Positions 51,050 through 59,619 of a stretch of 64,000 nucleotides of DNA are shown piece by piece. The stretch comes from Pseudomonas sp. JAI120 (lineage in GTDB: Bacteria > Pseudomonadota > Gammaproteobacteria > Pseudomonadales > Pseudomonadaceae). Position 1 is the first letter of the stretch. The number at the start of each line of letters is the position of its first letter. Position numbers and translations under genes: made by a program. Location of the stretch: NCBI RefSeq assembly GCF_014207255.1, contig NZ_JACHCZ010000007.1, positions 124,001 to 188,000 on the forward strand, in the 5' to 3' direction. The notes beneath the pieces are model-generated. The model was not told the origin of the DNA, made no database searches, and saw only the letters and a program-made list of their open reading frames with translations.

Positions 51050-51248
51050 AGCGGCGAGGCCTTGGTTAAAAAGTATGCAATGCGGGGGCTAAGGTGCTGC
51101 GTTGGACTCGAATGCGGTGATTTAGTGCGCTGTTCGCCCGGTGTTTGGTTATGCTCTTGGGGCAGACTCCAGCCCGGCTGCTAGATTACCGGGTTGAGCG
51201 CTACTTCGTTCAGTGCTCAGCGTTTCGCTCGCCACGCAAGAGAATTCC

Positions 51249-52127
51249 ATGACTGTCAGCACCCCCCTTTCCGGCGTCAACCATCCCTTCAAAGGCATTT
51301 TGCTGATTGTGTTGGCGACATTCCTGTTCTCCAGCCACGATGCCTTGTCCAAATACCTGGCCGGGTTCTACCCGATCGTGATGGTGGTGTGGGTGCGCTA
51401 CGTGGTGCACACCTTGCTGATGGCCGGGATTTTCCTGCCGCAATCGGGGCTACGCGTGCTGCGCAGTAAACGCCCGGGAATGCAGGTGGTGCGGGCCTTG
51501 TGCCTGTTGGGCACCAGCCTGTTTTTCACCACGGCGTTGCATTACATCCCGTTGGCGGAAGCCACGGCGGTGAACTTCCTCGCCCCGATCCTGGTGACGG
51601 CACTGTCGGTGCCGCTGCTTGGCGAGCACGTGACACGCGGCCAATGGCTGGCGGTGATCTGCGGCTTTGTCGGCGTGCTGGTGATCATTCACCCAGGCGG
51701 TGAGTTGTTTACGCCTGCGGTGTTACTGCCGCTGTGCTCGGCGCTGTTCTTCTGCTTCTACCAACTGCTCACGCGCATCCTCAGCCAATACGACACGCCC
51801 ACCACCAGCAACTTCTTCGCCGGGCTGTGCAATACCTTGGTGATGAGTGCGATGGTGCCGTTCTTCTGGCAGGTTCCCACGCTGTGGCATGGCGTGTTGA
51901 TGCTGGCGCTGGGCACCTGTGGGATGACCGCACACTTGATGCTGACCCAGGCGTTCCGCTTCGCGGCACCGGCCTTGCTGGCGCCGTTCGGCTATTGCCA
52001 GATCGTCTTCGCGGGGTTGTTGGGCTGGCTGGTGTTCAGCCATACCCCCGATGTGACCACGGTGGTCGGCATCGGGGTGATCTGCATGAGCGGGTTGGCC
52101 GCTGCCTGGCAGCAGCGGCGTCGGTAA
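51249..52127 (+). CDS. DMT (EamA) family transporter
   Basis: A 292-residue ten-helix transporter with two EamA repeats. I choose the ATG at 51249 (MTVSTPLSGVNHPFKGI) preceded by CAAGAG; an upstream ATG is unlikely. Motifs: TFLFSSHDALSKYLAG and ALHYIPLAEATAVNFLAPIL. It is of the RarD/S-adenosylmethionine-transporter-like group. It is convergent with the MFS gene (1-bp gap). Confidence 0.86.
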   Translation: MTVSTPLSGVNHPFKGILLIVLATFLFSSHDALSKYLAGFYPIVMVVWVRYVVHTLLMAGIFLPQSGLRVLRSKRPGMQVVRALCLLGTSLFFTTALHYIPLAEATAVNFLAPILVTALSVPLLGEHVTRGQWLAVICGFVGVLVIIHPGGELFTPAVLLPLCSALFFCFYQLLTRILSQYDTPTTSNFFAGLCNTLVMSAMVPFFWQVPTLWHGVLMLALGTCGMTAHLMLTQAFRFAAPALLAPFGYCQIVFAGLLGWLVFSHTPDVTTVVGIGVICMSGLAAAWQQRRR

Positions 52128-52128
52128 A

Positions 52129-53463
52129 TCAGGCGTCGACGGTAGGAATCTTGCGCGGCGCCATGAAGTACATCCAGGTCAGCGCAATGAAGTACATCGC
52201 CGGGATCAGGGTGAACAACACGGTGTAGTTGTTGTTGGTGACGGTGAGGATATGGCCGACGATCTGGGTCATAAACATGCCGCCGATGGCTGCGCACATG
52301 CCGCCGAAACCGAACACCGTGCTCATCATGTGCTTGGGCGTGTAGTCCATCACCAGGCTCCAGATGTTGGCGGTCCAGGCCTGGTGCGCGCCGATGGCCA
52401 GGGAGATGGCAAATACCGCGACCCATAGTTGGCTGGAGCCGGCCGCCATGATCACGCCGACGATGCAGCAGGCAAACAGCAGCATCGACAACAACCGCGC
52501 CTTGATCGAGTTCATCCCACGGCCGATCAGGAACGACGACAGAATCCCCCCACCCACACTGCCGAAGTCGGCGGTCAGATAGATGATGATCAGCGGGATA
52601 CCCATCTGCGTCACGTTGATGCCCAGGTTGTACTGCTGGTTCAGGAACGGCGGCAGCCAATACAGGTAGAACCAGAACACTGGTGCGGTGAGTGCATAGG
52701 CGATGGCAAAGGCCCAGGTGCCGCGCATGCGCAGGATGCGGCTGAACGGTACGCCAGGTTGTTCCGGCTCGACTTCCCGCTGCACGTAGTCCAGTTCGGA
52801 TTGTTTGACGCTCGGGTGGTCTTCCGGGTTGTAGTACTTCAAACCCCAGAACACCAGCCAGATCGCGCCCAGCGACGCCATGCACAGGAACGCAGCCTGC
52901 CAGCCCCACACATGCAGGATCAGCGGCAGCAGCATCGGCGTCATCATTGCGCCGACGTTGGTACCGGCGTTGAAGATACCGGTGGCCACCGCACGCTCGC
53001 CAGCGGGGAACCACAGGCGCGTGGTCTTCACGCAGGCCGGGTAGTTGGCGGCTTCGGTCAGCCCGAGGATAAAGCGGCAGACCATAAAGCCGACGGCCGA
53101 AGTGGCCAGGCCATGGGCACCGGTGGCCAGGCTCCACAGCAGTACCGCGCAGAAGAACACGCGTTTGACGCCCACGCGGTCGATCAGCCGACCTTGCAGC
53201 ACAAAACCGATGGCGTAGCCGACCTGGAACCAGAAGTTGATGTTGGCGTAGTCCATCGCCGTCCAGCTCATTTCCTTGGCCAGGATCGGTTGCATCACGC
53301 CCAGTGCGGCGCGGTCGATGTAGTTGAGGGTGGTGGCAAAGAACACCAGGGCCAGCATGCCCCAGCGGGTTTTACCCACGGCAAGGGCGCCGCGGATCTT
53401 GTCGCCGATGCCGGCGTGCGGGGTGCCCGGGCGCGCGGCCAGGGCGGAGTTTTGCGAAGGCAT
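52129..53463 (-). CDS. MFS transporter of the anion:cation symporter family, probable quinate/shikimate/dehydroshikimate uptake
   Basis: A 444-residue twelve-helix permease. The family signature appears in NYIDRAALGVMQPILA and the loop GRLIDRVGVKRVF. The ACS family takes up organic anions such as galactonate, glucarate and phthalate. Its divergent position to the dehydroshikimate dehydratase and nearness to dehydroquinase and shikimate dehydrogenase genes make quinate, shikimate or dehydroshikimate the likely cargo. Confidence 0.87.
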   Translation of the reverse strand: MPSQNSALAARPGTPHAGIGDKIRGALAVGKTRWGMLALVFFATTLNYIDRAALGVMQPILAKEMSWTAMDYANINFWFQVGYAIGFVLQGRLIDRVGVKRVFFCAVLLWSLATGAHGLATSAVGFMVCRFILGLTEAANYPACVKTTRLWFPAGERAVATGIFNAGTNVGAMMTPMLLPLILHVWGWQAAFLCMASLGAIWLVFWGLKYYNPEDHPSVKQSELDYVQREVEPEQPGVPFSRILRMRGTWAFAIAYALTAPVFWFYLYWLPPFLNQQYNLGINVTQMGIPLIIIYLTADFGSVGGGILSSFLIGRGMNSIKARLLSMLLFACCIVGVIMAAGSSQLWVAVFAISLAIGAHQAWTANIWSLVMDYTPKHMMSTVFGFGGMCAAIGGMFMTQIVGHILTVTNNNYTVLFTLIPAMYFIALTWMYFMAPRKIPTVDA

Positions 53464-53582
53464 GTGGTTGTACCCGTTTTTTGAAATTTTTATGAGGTGT
53501 TGTGGGTCTTCTTTTGGGTGTCGCTGCGTGATTGATGGTGCGCAGTGGCTAAAAAATCGTCAATTCGCCAAAGAGGCTTAGT

Positions 53583-53597
53583 GTTCGATAATCGCAC
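53583..53597 (+). promoter_or_regulatory. Candidate PcaR operator
   Basis: GTTCGATAATCGCAC is, as I recall it, identical to the 15-bp PcaR (IclR family) recognition sequence of Pseudomonas putida pca promoters. It lies in the 223-bp divergent promoter region, 120 bp from the transporter start and 89 bp from the dehydratase start. Confidence 0.55.
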
Positions 53598-53601
53598 CAA
53601 A

Positions 53602-53623
53602 AACTAACCGGTTCGTACATTTT
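53602..53623. promoter_or_regulatory. Shared quinate-cluster motif, copy A
   Basis: Read on the minus strand, AAAATGTAC-GAACC-GGTTAGTT reappears in front of aroQ as AAAATGTAC-T-GGTTAGTT (57715-57732). It contains the palindrome AACCGGTT. It is a candidate operator for the TetR-type regulator of the cluster or part of the PcaR region. Confidence 0.4.
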
Positions 53624-53686
53624 AATTGCTGCGGGTAGTCTGGGGGCGAATAATTTGCCACAAACAACAATTGCCGGGAGTCTTCC

Positions 53687-55588
53687 ATGCAACGTTCCAT
53701 CGCCACCGTGTCCTTGAGCGGTACCCTGCCGGAAAAGCTCGAAGCCATTGCCGCCGCCGGGTTCGATGGGGTCGAGATCTTCGAAAACGACTTGTTGTAT
53801 TACGACGGCAGCCCCCGGGAAGTCAGGCAGATGTGTGCTGACCTGGGCATCGCCATCACCTTGTTCCAACCCTTTCGCGACTTTGAAGGCTGCCGCCGCG
53901 ATCGTCTTGCGCGCAACCTGGAGCGCGCTGAGCGCAAGTTCGACCTGATGCAGGAACTGGGCACCGACCTGGTGCTGGTGTGCAGTAACGCCTCGGCCGA
54001 TTGCGTCGGGGATGAACGCATCCTGCTGGACGACCTCAGCCTGTTGGCCGAACACGCGGGCCGTCGCGGCCTGCGCATTGGTTATGAGGCGTTGGCCTGG
54101 GGCAAGCATGTTAATACCTGGCAGCAGGTGTGGAACCTGGTGCGCCAGGTCGATCACCCGAGCCTTGGGGTGTTGCTCGACAGCTTCCACACGCTTTCGC
54201 TCAAGGGCGACCCGAGTGCCATCGCGCAGATCCCCGGCGACAAGATCTTCTTTGTGCAAATGGCCGACGCGCCGATCCTGGCCATGGATGTGCTGGAGTG
54301 GAGCCGGCATTTTCGCTGCTTCCCCGGCCAGGGCGAATTCGACCTGGCGGGGTTCCTCGCGCCGATCATCAAGAGCGGCTACACCGGGCCGTTGTCCCTG
54401 GAAATTTTCAACGATGGCTTCCGCGCCGCGCCGACCCGCGCGAATGCGGCAGATGGCCTGCGTTCCTTGCTGTACCTGGAAGAGAAAACCCGCGAGCGCT
54501 TGCAACAGGAGGCGCCCGCGCAACCTGTCGAGATTCTGTTTGATACCCCAGCGGCCAGCGAGTACGACGGTATCGAGTTCCTCGAGTTCGCCGTGGATGA
54601 AAACCTCGGCGCCAAGCTTACCCATTGGCTGGAACGCCTGGGTTTCGTCAAGGCCGGCCAGCACCGCTCCAAGAGCGTGAGCCTGCTGCGCCAGGGGGAT
54701 ATCAACCTGATCCTCAACTGCGAACCCTATTCCTTCGCGCATAACTTTTTCGAGGCCCATGGGCCGTCGTTGTGCGCCACGGCGATTCGAGTCAAGGACA
54801 GCGCCAAGGCGCTGGAACGGGCGGTGGCTTACAAGGGCCAGCCCTATCGCGGCCTGGTCGGGCCCAACGAGCTGGAGCTGGCGGCAGTACGTGCGCCGGA
54901 CGGCAGCCTGATTTACTTGGTGGATCAGGGTGAGGGGGGGATCTACGACACCGATTTCAATCTGCAGCCGGCCAATGCTGCGGGCGGTGGCTTGCTGCGC
55001 ATCGACCATATGGCCATGGCCTTGCCGGCCGACAGCCTCGACAGCTGGGTGCTGTTCTACAAGAGCCTGCTGGATTTTGAAGCCGATGACGAAGTGGTGC
55101 TGCCCGACCCCTACGGCCTGGTGAAAAGCCGTGCGCTGCGCAGCCGTTGCAGCTCGATTCGCTTGCCGCTGAATATTTCCGAGAACCGCAACACCGCGAT
55201 TTCCCACGCGTTGTCGAGCTATCGCGGCTCGGGTGTGCATCACATTGCCTTCGATTGCGCGGATATTTTCGCCGAAGTGCGTCGCGCCAAGGAGGCCGGG
55301 GTACCGCTGCTGGATATCCCTCTCAACTACTACGATGACCTGGCAGCACGCTTTGATTTCGATGATGAGTTCCTCAGCGAACTGGCGTACTACAACGTGT
55401 TGTACGACCGTGACGCCCAGGGCGGTGAGTTGTTTCATGTGTACACCGAACCCTTCGAGGGACGGTTTTTCTTCGAGATCATCCAGCGCAAGAACGGTTA
55501 TGCCGGCTACGGCGCGGCCAACGTGGCGGTGCGCCTGGCGGCGATGGCCAAATCCCGTAGCGGCGCAGTGCGCCAGGCGCGTTTATAA
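53687..55588 (+). CDS. quiC: 3-Dehydroshikimate dehydratase (TIM barrel plus HPPD-like domains)
   Basis: The 633-residue protein starts MQRSIATVSLSGTLPEKLEA. Residues 1-275 are an AP-endonuclease-2/sugar isomerase TIM barrel (GFDGVEIFENDLLYYDG, SLEIFNDGF); residues 290-625 resemble 4-hydroxyphenylpyruvate dioxygenase, with HMAMALP, GVHHIAFDCADIFAEV and RFFFEIIQRKNGYAGYG. This two-domain QuiC1 type converts dehydroshikimate to protocatechuate in Pseudomonas. The HPPD part supplies no known activity in the dehydratase. Confidence 0.92.
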   Translation: MQRSIATVSLSGTLPEKLEAIAAAGFDGVEIFENDLLYYDGSPREVRQMCADLGIAITLFQPFRDFEGCRRDRLARNLERAERKFDLMQELGTDLVLVCSNASADCVGDERILLDDLSLLAEHAGRRGLRIGYEALAWGKHVNTWQQVWNLVRQVDHPSLGVLLDSFHTLSLKGDPSAIAQIPGDKIFFVQMADAPILAMDVLEWSRHFRCFPGQGEFDLAGFLAPIIKSGYTGPLSLEIFNDGFRAAPTRANAADGLRSLLYLEEKTRERLQQEAPAQPVEILFDTPAASEYDGIEFLEFAVDENLGAKLTHWLERLGFVKAGQHRSKSVSLLRQGDINLILNCEPYSFAHNFFEAHGPSLCATAIRVKDSAKALERAVAYKGQPYRGLVGPNELELAAVRAPDGSLIYLVDQGEGGIYDTDFNLQPANAAGGGLLRIDHMAMALPADSLDSWVLFYKSLLDFEADDEVVLPDPYGLVKSRALRSRCSSIRLPLNISENRNTAISHALSSYRGSGVHHIAFDCADIFAEVRRAKEAGVPLLDIPLNYYDDLAARFDFDDEFLSELAYYNVLYDRDAQGGELFHVYTEPFEGRFFFEIIQRKNGYAGYGAANVAVRLAAMAKSRSGAVRQARL

Positions 55589-55668
55589 CGGTGGGCCAAG
55601 TGCTTCCTTCGTAGGACGCCTCGGCCCATAATCGCGGCCTGCACAATAAAAATGGCCGTGAGCGCACC

Positions 55669-56334
55669 ATGACCTCAAGTCCCGAACTCCCCGCGGTGTC
55701 AGACGCACCGCGCAAGAGTCGTAAGAACAACCCGGAAAAGACCCGGGAGAACATTCTCCAGGAAGCCATCGTCGAGTTTGTTCAGCAGGGCCTGTCCGGC
55801 GCTCGCGTGGATGCCATCGCCGAGCGCATCCACACCTCCAAACGCATGATCTATTACTACTTCGGCAGCAAGGAGCAGTTGTACGTCGAGGTGCTGGAGA
55901 AGCTCTACGGCGATATTCGCAACACCGAAACGCGCATGAACCTCACTGCCCTGGAACCGCGTGAGGCGATCCGGCGGCTGGTGGAGTTCACCTTCGACCA
56001 CCATGATCAGAACGTTGATTTCGTGCGTATCGTCAGCATCGAAAATATCCACAATGCCGAGTACGTGAAACGCACCGAAACGATCAAGGCGATGAACAGC
56101 AAAATCCTCGAGGGGCTGGGAGTGACGTTGCGCCGGGGCGCCGAGATGGGGCTGTTCCGCGAAGGGCTGGAACCGTTGGACGTGCACTTGCTGATCAACT
56201 CATTCAGCTTTTACCGGGTGTCCAACCGCCATACGTTCAGTGAGATCTTTCAGATCGACCTGTCGGATGAGGCGGTTAAACAGCGGCATCGCGAGATGAT
56301 TTGCGAATCGGTGTTGCGCTACCTGCAGGCCTGA
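55669..56334 (+). CDS. TetR family transcriptional regulator
   Basis: A 221-residue regulator: the N-terminal HTH reads TRENILQEAIVEFVQQ, GARVDAIAERIHTSKRMIYYY and FGSKEQLYVEVLEKLYGDI. The C-terminal ligand domain is of the TetR_C type with QNVDFVRIVSIENIHNAEYV. It lies inside the quinate cluster, 80 bp after quiC and convergent with the shikimate dehydrogenase gene, and is the probable local regulator; its ligand could be quinate, shikimate or protocatechuate. Confidence 0.9.
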   Translation: MTSSPELPAVSDAPRKSRKNNPEKTRENILQEAIVEFVQQGLSGARVDAIAERIHTSKRMIYYYFGSKEQLYVEVLEKLYGDIRNTETRMNLTALEPREAIRRLVEFTFDHHDQNVDFVRIVSIENIHNAEYVKRTETIKAMNSKILEGLGVTLRRGAEMGLFREGLEPLDVHLLINSFSFYRVSNRHTFSEIFQIDLSDEAVKQRHREMICESVLRYLQA

Positions 56335-56352
56335 ATACACCGCCTAACCCAA

Positions 56353-56380
56353 TGTGGGAGGAGGCAAGCCCCCTCGCACA
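56353..56380. repeat. Short REP remnant
   Basis: TGTGGGAGGAGGCAAGCCCCCTCGCACA is a collapsed REP hairpin between the TetR and shikimate dehydrogenase stop codons, 2 bp from the latter. Confidence 0.6.
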
Positions 56381-56382
56381 TT

Positions 56383-57231
56383 TCAGGTATTCATGCTCTT
56401 GAAGTGCGCGAGCATTCGCTGCGCATCCGGCACTTCACCACTGAACAACTCAAACGCCTTCACCGCCTGGAACACCGCCATGTTGCCGCCATCCAGGGTG
56501 CGGCAGCCCAAGGCGCGGGCATCGCGCAGCAGTTCGGTTTCCAGTGGGAAATACACAATTTCAGCCACCCACAGTTCGGCTCTCAGCAGGGCCGCTGGCA
56601 CCGGTGTGCCGGGCAGTTTGGCCATGCCCATCGGCGTGGTGTTGACCAGGCCATCGGCCTCGGCCATGGCGTTTTCAAGGTGGGTGCCGACCTGGGCGCG
56701 GCCGGCGCCGAAACGCTGGGCGAGGTTATCCACAAGGTCGCGGGCGCGGCTGGCGTCCACGTCGAAAATACTCAAGTGTTCGACACCTTCGGCCAATAGC
56801 GCATGCGCCACTGCTGCGCCCGCGCCACCCGCGCCCATCTGCACCACGCGTTGGCGCGGCACATCGCTGAGGTTTCGGCGAAAGCCCTCGGCAAACCCCA
56901 GGCAGTCGGTGTTATGGCCGATACGCTTGCCGTCCTTGAAGACCACGGTGTTGACCGCTCCGATGCCTCGGGCCTCGTCGGACAAATCATCGAGCAGCGG
57001 CAGGATTGCCTGCTTGCACGGGTAGGTAATGTTCAATCCGGTGAAGTGCATCAACTCGGCAGCGTCCAGCAGGTCGGGCAGGGCGTTGATGTCCAGGTGC
57101 AGGGGCTCAAGGTCAATGAGGCGATACAGGTAACGCAAGCCTTGGGCGTCTCCTTCCTGCTCATGCAGGGCAGGGGTGCGGGAGGCCTGGATACCGGCGC
57201 CGATCAGGCCAGCGAGGATGCGCGGTTTCAT
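56383..57231 (-). CDS. Catabolic shikimate/quinate dehydrogenase
   Basis: A 282-residue AroE-family enzyme. The substrate Lys is in GLNITYPCKQAILPLLDDL, the cofactor loop is GAGGAGAAVAHALL, and IFDVDASRARDL follows it, with Asp favouring NAD over NADP. That fits a quinate- or shikimate-oxidising role rather than biosynthesis. It overlaps aroQ by 4 bp, in a catabolic pair. Confidence 0.9.
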   Translation of the reverse strand: MKPRILAGLIGAGIQASRTPALHEQEGDAQGLRYLYRLIDLEPLHLDINALPDLLDAAELMHFTGLNITYPCKQAILPLLDDLSDEARGIGAVNTVVFKDGKRIGHNTDCLGFAEGFRRNLSDVPRQRVVQMGAGGAGAAVAHALLAEGVEHLSIFDVDASRARDLVDNLAQRFGAGRAQVGTHLENAMAEADGLVNTTPMGMAKLPGTPVPAALLRAELWVAEIVYFPLETELLRDARALGCRTLDGGNMAVFQAVKAFELFSGEVPDAQRMLAHFKSMNT

Positions 57232-57677
57232 CGGGCCGACCCCTTCAACAACTGGCTGAAATGTTCCAGGGCCAGGTGGTAGCCATGGCTGCCAAAACCC
57301 GCGAGCACGGCCTTGGCGATGGGCGACACAAACGAGTGATGCCGAAACGCCTCGCGCGCATGCACATTGGATAAGTGCACCTCGATCACCGGCACTTCAC
57401 TGGCTACCAAGGCGTCGCGAATCGCCACCGAGGTGTGCGTCCAGGCGGCCGGGTTAATCACGATACCGGCGCAGCGAGCGCGGGCGCCGTGGATCCAGTC
57501 CAGCAGCTCGCCTTCGTGGTTGGTCTGGCGGAATTCGATTTTAAGCCCCAGTTGTTCGGCGCTGCGGCCGCACAGGGCGGCGACGTCGGCCAGGGTTTCA
57601 TGGCCGTAGGTCGCGGGTTCGCGGGTGCCGAGGAGGTTGAGGTTGGGGCCGTTGAGCACCAGCACGATGGGCGGCAT
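57228..57677 (-). CDS. aroQ: Type II 3-dehydroquinate dehydratase
   Basis: A 149-residue enzyme (ATG at 57675-57677, MPPIVLVLNGPNLNLLGTRE). The catalytic Tyr is in ATYGHETLAD, the flexible-loop Arg in LNLLGTRE, and VIEVHLSNVHAREAFRHHS holds the substrate and catalytic His. It is here grouped with the catabolic dehydrogenase, so it serves quinate degradation; a second biosynthetic copy is likely elsewhere. Confidence 0.94.
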   Translation of the reverse strand: MPPIVLVLNGPNLNLLGTREPATYGHETLADVAALCGRSAEQLGLKIEFRQTNHEGELLDWIHGARARCAGIVINPAAWTHTSVAIRDALVASEVPVIEVHLSNVHAREAFRHHSFVSPIAKAVLAGFGSHGYHLALEHFSQLLKGSAR

Positions 57678-57714
57678 ACGGGGGATCTCCACAGTTCTTG
57701 TTGGTTGTGGGAGT

Positions 57715-57732
57715 AAAATGTACTGGTTAGTT
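57715..57732 (+). promoter_or_regulatory. Shared quinate-cluster motif, copy B
   Basis: AAAATGTACTGGTTAGTT lies 38 bp upstream of the aroQ start and repeats the motif of the transporter/quiC promoter region, with 4 bp fewer in the middle. Confidence 0.4.
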
Positions 57733-57760
57733 AATTTGGTCAATTGATGACGGCAGATGT

Positions 57761-57775
57761 GTTCGATTACCGAAC
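57761..57775. promoter_or_regulatory. Palindrome similar to the PcaR box
   Basis: GTTCGATTACCGAAC is a perfect inverted repeat (GTTCG-N5-CGAAC) and shares its first half and spacing with the candidate PcaR box at 53583. It lies about 84 bp upstream of aroQ. Confidence 0.4.
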
Positions 57776-57815
57776 CGTTAATCAGGCGTGTTCTGGGCTC
57801 GAATCGGATTAGATA

Positions 57816-57834
57816 TCAATTGAAAATCATTCTC
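57816..57834. promoter_or_regulatory. Fur box upstream of hasI
   Basis: TCAATTGAAAATCATTCTC matches the 19-bp Fur consensus at 13 positions. It is 50 bp before the hasI start, in the place expected for iron repression of an ECF sigma gene. Confidence 0.65.
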
Positions 57835-57884
57835 GACAACGCTTAAGATGCCCGCCTGTTTCCTTTACATTCCAGGGAGTCGGT

Positions 57885-58406
57885 TTGTCGGACGTGGATC
57901 TCAAAGGCCTGTTTCTCAAGCACGCCGATACCCTGCGCGGGTATCTGGCGCGCAAGGTACGGGACCCGCAGTTGGCGGCCGACCTGGTGCAGGAGAGCTT
58001 CCTGCGCCTGGCGGAAAAACCTGCCGGCGAGCGTATCGACAACTCCCAGGGCTATCTCTATCGAACGGCGAGCAATCTGCTGATCGACCATATTCGCCAG
58101 GAAGCGCGGCGCAAGACAGACTCCGTGCCCCATGAGGCGCTGGCCGAGATTGAAGATGAAGTGGCCGGGTTGGAGGCTCAGGCAATGGCGCAGCAACAGC
58201 GACAGGCATTGAAGCAGGCGTTGGCTGAATTGCCGGAACGCACCCAGCAGATCTTCCGTCTGAACCGTATAGAGGGCATGACCCACGCCCAGGTTGCCCG
58301 GCATTTGGACATCTCCGACAGTTCCGTGCAAAAGCACCTGGCCAAGGCGCTGGCGTATGTGATGCAGCGCTTGCAGGATGGCGAGGTGGGGCCATCCGAC
58401 GAATGA
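57885..58406 (+). CDS. hasI: ECF sigma factor HasI
   Basis: A 173-residue FecI-type sigma factor. Region 2 is GYLARKVRDPQLAADLVQES with DNSQGYLYRTASNLLIDHIR; region 4 is ELPERTQQIFRLNRIEGMTH, then AQVARHLDISDSSVQKHL. The start is a TTG (LSDVDLKGLFLKHAD) 5 nt after AGGGAG. It should switch on hasR and possibly hasA when heme is sensed, released by HasS. Fur would limit it to iron-poor cells. Confidence 0.9.
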   Translation: MSDVDLKGLFLKHADTLRGYLARKVRDPQLAADLVQESFLRLAEKPAGERIDNSQGYLYRTASNLLIDHIRQEARRKTDSVPHEALAEIEDEVAGLEAQAMAQQQRQALKQALAELPERTQQIFRLNRIEGMTHAQVARHLDISDSSVQKHLAKALAYVMQRLQDGEVGPSDE

Positions 58407-58469
58407 ATTACGGAAAAACCTCAGGTCAGACGTCACCGCGTCATATAACGAAAAATTCGAGATTCACAC

Positions 58470-59468
58470 GTGAATAGCCAGGGTCAGCAACAGCACAGCA
58501 TTACCGAGGAGGCCGCCGAGTGGGCGGTGCGCCTGCACGCCAGTGCCCTGACCGACCAGGAGCAGGCCGCGTTGCGGCAGTGGATCGCCTGCGACAGCCG
58601 CCATGAGGCGGCGCTGCGCTTTGCCGAACAGACCTGGGTGGCGTTGGGCGAGGTGCACAAGGACGAGAGCGTTCACCGCCAGCGCCCCGCGACTGCAGCG
58701 CTGCCCATGCGCCGCTCCCCGCGGCGCAGGCCCTGGCAACGTGCGGCGGCGGTCGCGTTGGTCGTGGTGGTGGCCGGCGTCGGCTGGCTGCGTGGGCCGG
58801 ACGCCTGGCTGCACATGCAGGCCGACTATGTCACCCAAAAAGGCGAGGTGCGCACCGTGCACTTGGCCGATGGCAGCACGGTGGAGCTGGATTCCGCCAG
58901 TGCCATCCGCCTGGATTACGACGGCGTGCAGCGGCGTATCAGCCTGATCCAGGGCTCGGCGATTTTTGATGTGGCGCCGATGGTGGGTCAGGAGACCCGA
59001 CCGTTCGTGGTGCAGAGCGCTGGCGGGCAGACGCGGGCGTTGGGCACGCGGTTTGTGGTGGCGCGCGAGGCCGAACGCTGGGCATGGGTGGGCGTGTTGC
59101 AGCACAGCGTTGAAGTTTCTTTGCACGCCTCACCGAAAAAAGGCCCGAGCGAACGGGTGCTCCAGGAGGGCCAGGCTGCACGCTACAACGCCCAGGAGGG
59201 TGTGGTGCCCCTGGATCAATTCGATGTGGACCGTGCCACCAGCTGGCGACGTGGCGTGCTGATCTTTGATCGCCAGCCCCTGGCCAAGGTCATTGAGCAG
59301 CTCAATCGCTACCGTCCGGGGCGGGTGGTGTTGACCCATGCCGACCTGGGCGAGCGCGAAGTCAGCGGCGTCTTCCGTCTCGACATGCTCGACAGCGCCC
59401 TCGGCACCCTCACCCAGGAACTTCAAGTGCAACGCTTGGACCTGGCAGGCCTCAGCCTGATCTATTGA
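58470..59468 (+). CDS. hasS: FecR-type anti-sigma factor HasS
   Basis: A 332-residue protein; GTG start at 58470. The cytoplasmic N-terminus (ITEEAAEWAVRLHASALTDQ) binds the sigma factor, AAAVALVVVVAGVGWL (about residues 92-107) is the membrane helix, and the periplasmic FecR domain follows (ADGSTVELDSASAIRLDYDG), then a STN-like end that contacts the receptor. It transmits heme-receptor occupancy to HasI. Confidence 0.9.
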   Translation: MNSQGQQQHSITEEAAEWAVRLHASALTDQEQAALRQWIACDSRHEAALRFAEQTWVALGEVHKDESVHRQRPATAALPMRRSPRRRPWQRAAAVALVVVVAGVGWLRGPDAWLHMQADYVTQKGEVRTVHLADGSTVELDSASAIRLDYDGVQRRISLIQGSAIFDVAPMVGQETRPFVVQSAGGQTRALGTRFVVAREAERWAWVGVLQHSVEVSLHASPKKGPSERVLQEGQAARYNAQEGVVPLDQFDVDRATSWRRGVLIFDRQPLAKVIEQLNRYRPGRVVLTHADLGEREVSGVFRLDMLDSALGTLTQELQVQRLDLAGLSLIY

Positions 59469-59474
59469 TGATCC

Positions 59475-59495
59475 GGTGGGAGGCCCGCTCCCACC
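59475..59495. repeat. REP-like hairpin downstream of hasS
   Basis: GGTGGGAG and CTCCCACC pair around GCCCG, 6 bp after the hasS stop. There is no T-run. It resembles a minimal REP and would end or stabilise the hasIS message. Confidence 0.55.
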
Positions 59496-59519
59496 CGCTT
59501 AACTCCCCCCAGCGCAAAA

Positions 59520-59533
59520 ACTTTTTAAAAAGT
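59520..59533. promoter_or_regulatory. Perfect AT palindrome upstream of hasR
   Basis: ACTTTTTAAAAAGT is a 14-bp perfect palindrome 87 bp before the hasR ATG, just upstream of AGTCTTACT, which could contribute to the HasI-dependent promoter. Its binding protein is unknown. Confidence 0.3.
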
Positions 59534-59619
59534 CTTACTGACTTCCTGCGCCTCGTACGTCTTGCTAGGTGAGAAGCATTCGCATAAACAAAAATACGAT
59601 CAGCGCAGGGAAACCAGAA

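Noticed and set aside
53549..55438. 629-codon minus-strand frame opposite quiC
   Set aside because: The plus-strand frame has clear TIM-barrel and HPPD-like domains; this is its shadow.
56726..56734. TTATCCACA inside the shikimate dehydrogenase gene as a DnaA site
   Set aside because: It is a single copy in coding sequence (VDNLAQ codons), far from the other boxes; chance is the simplest explanation.
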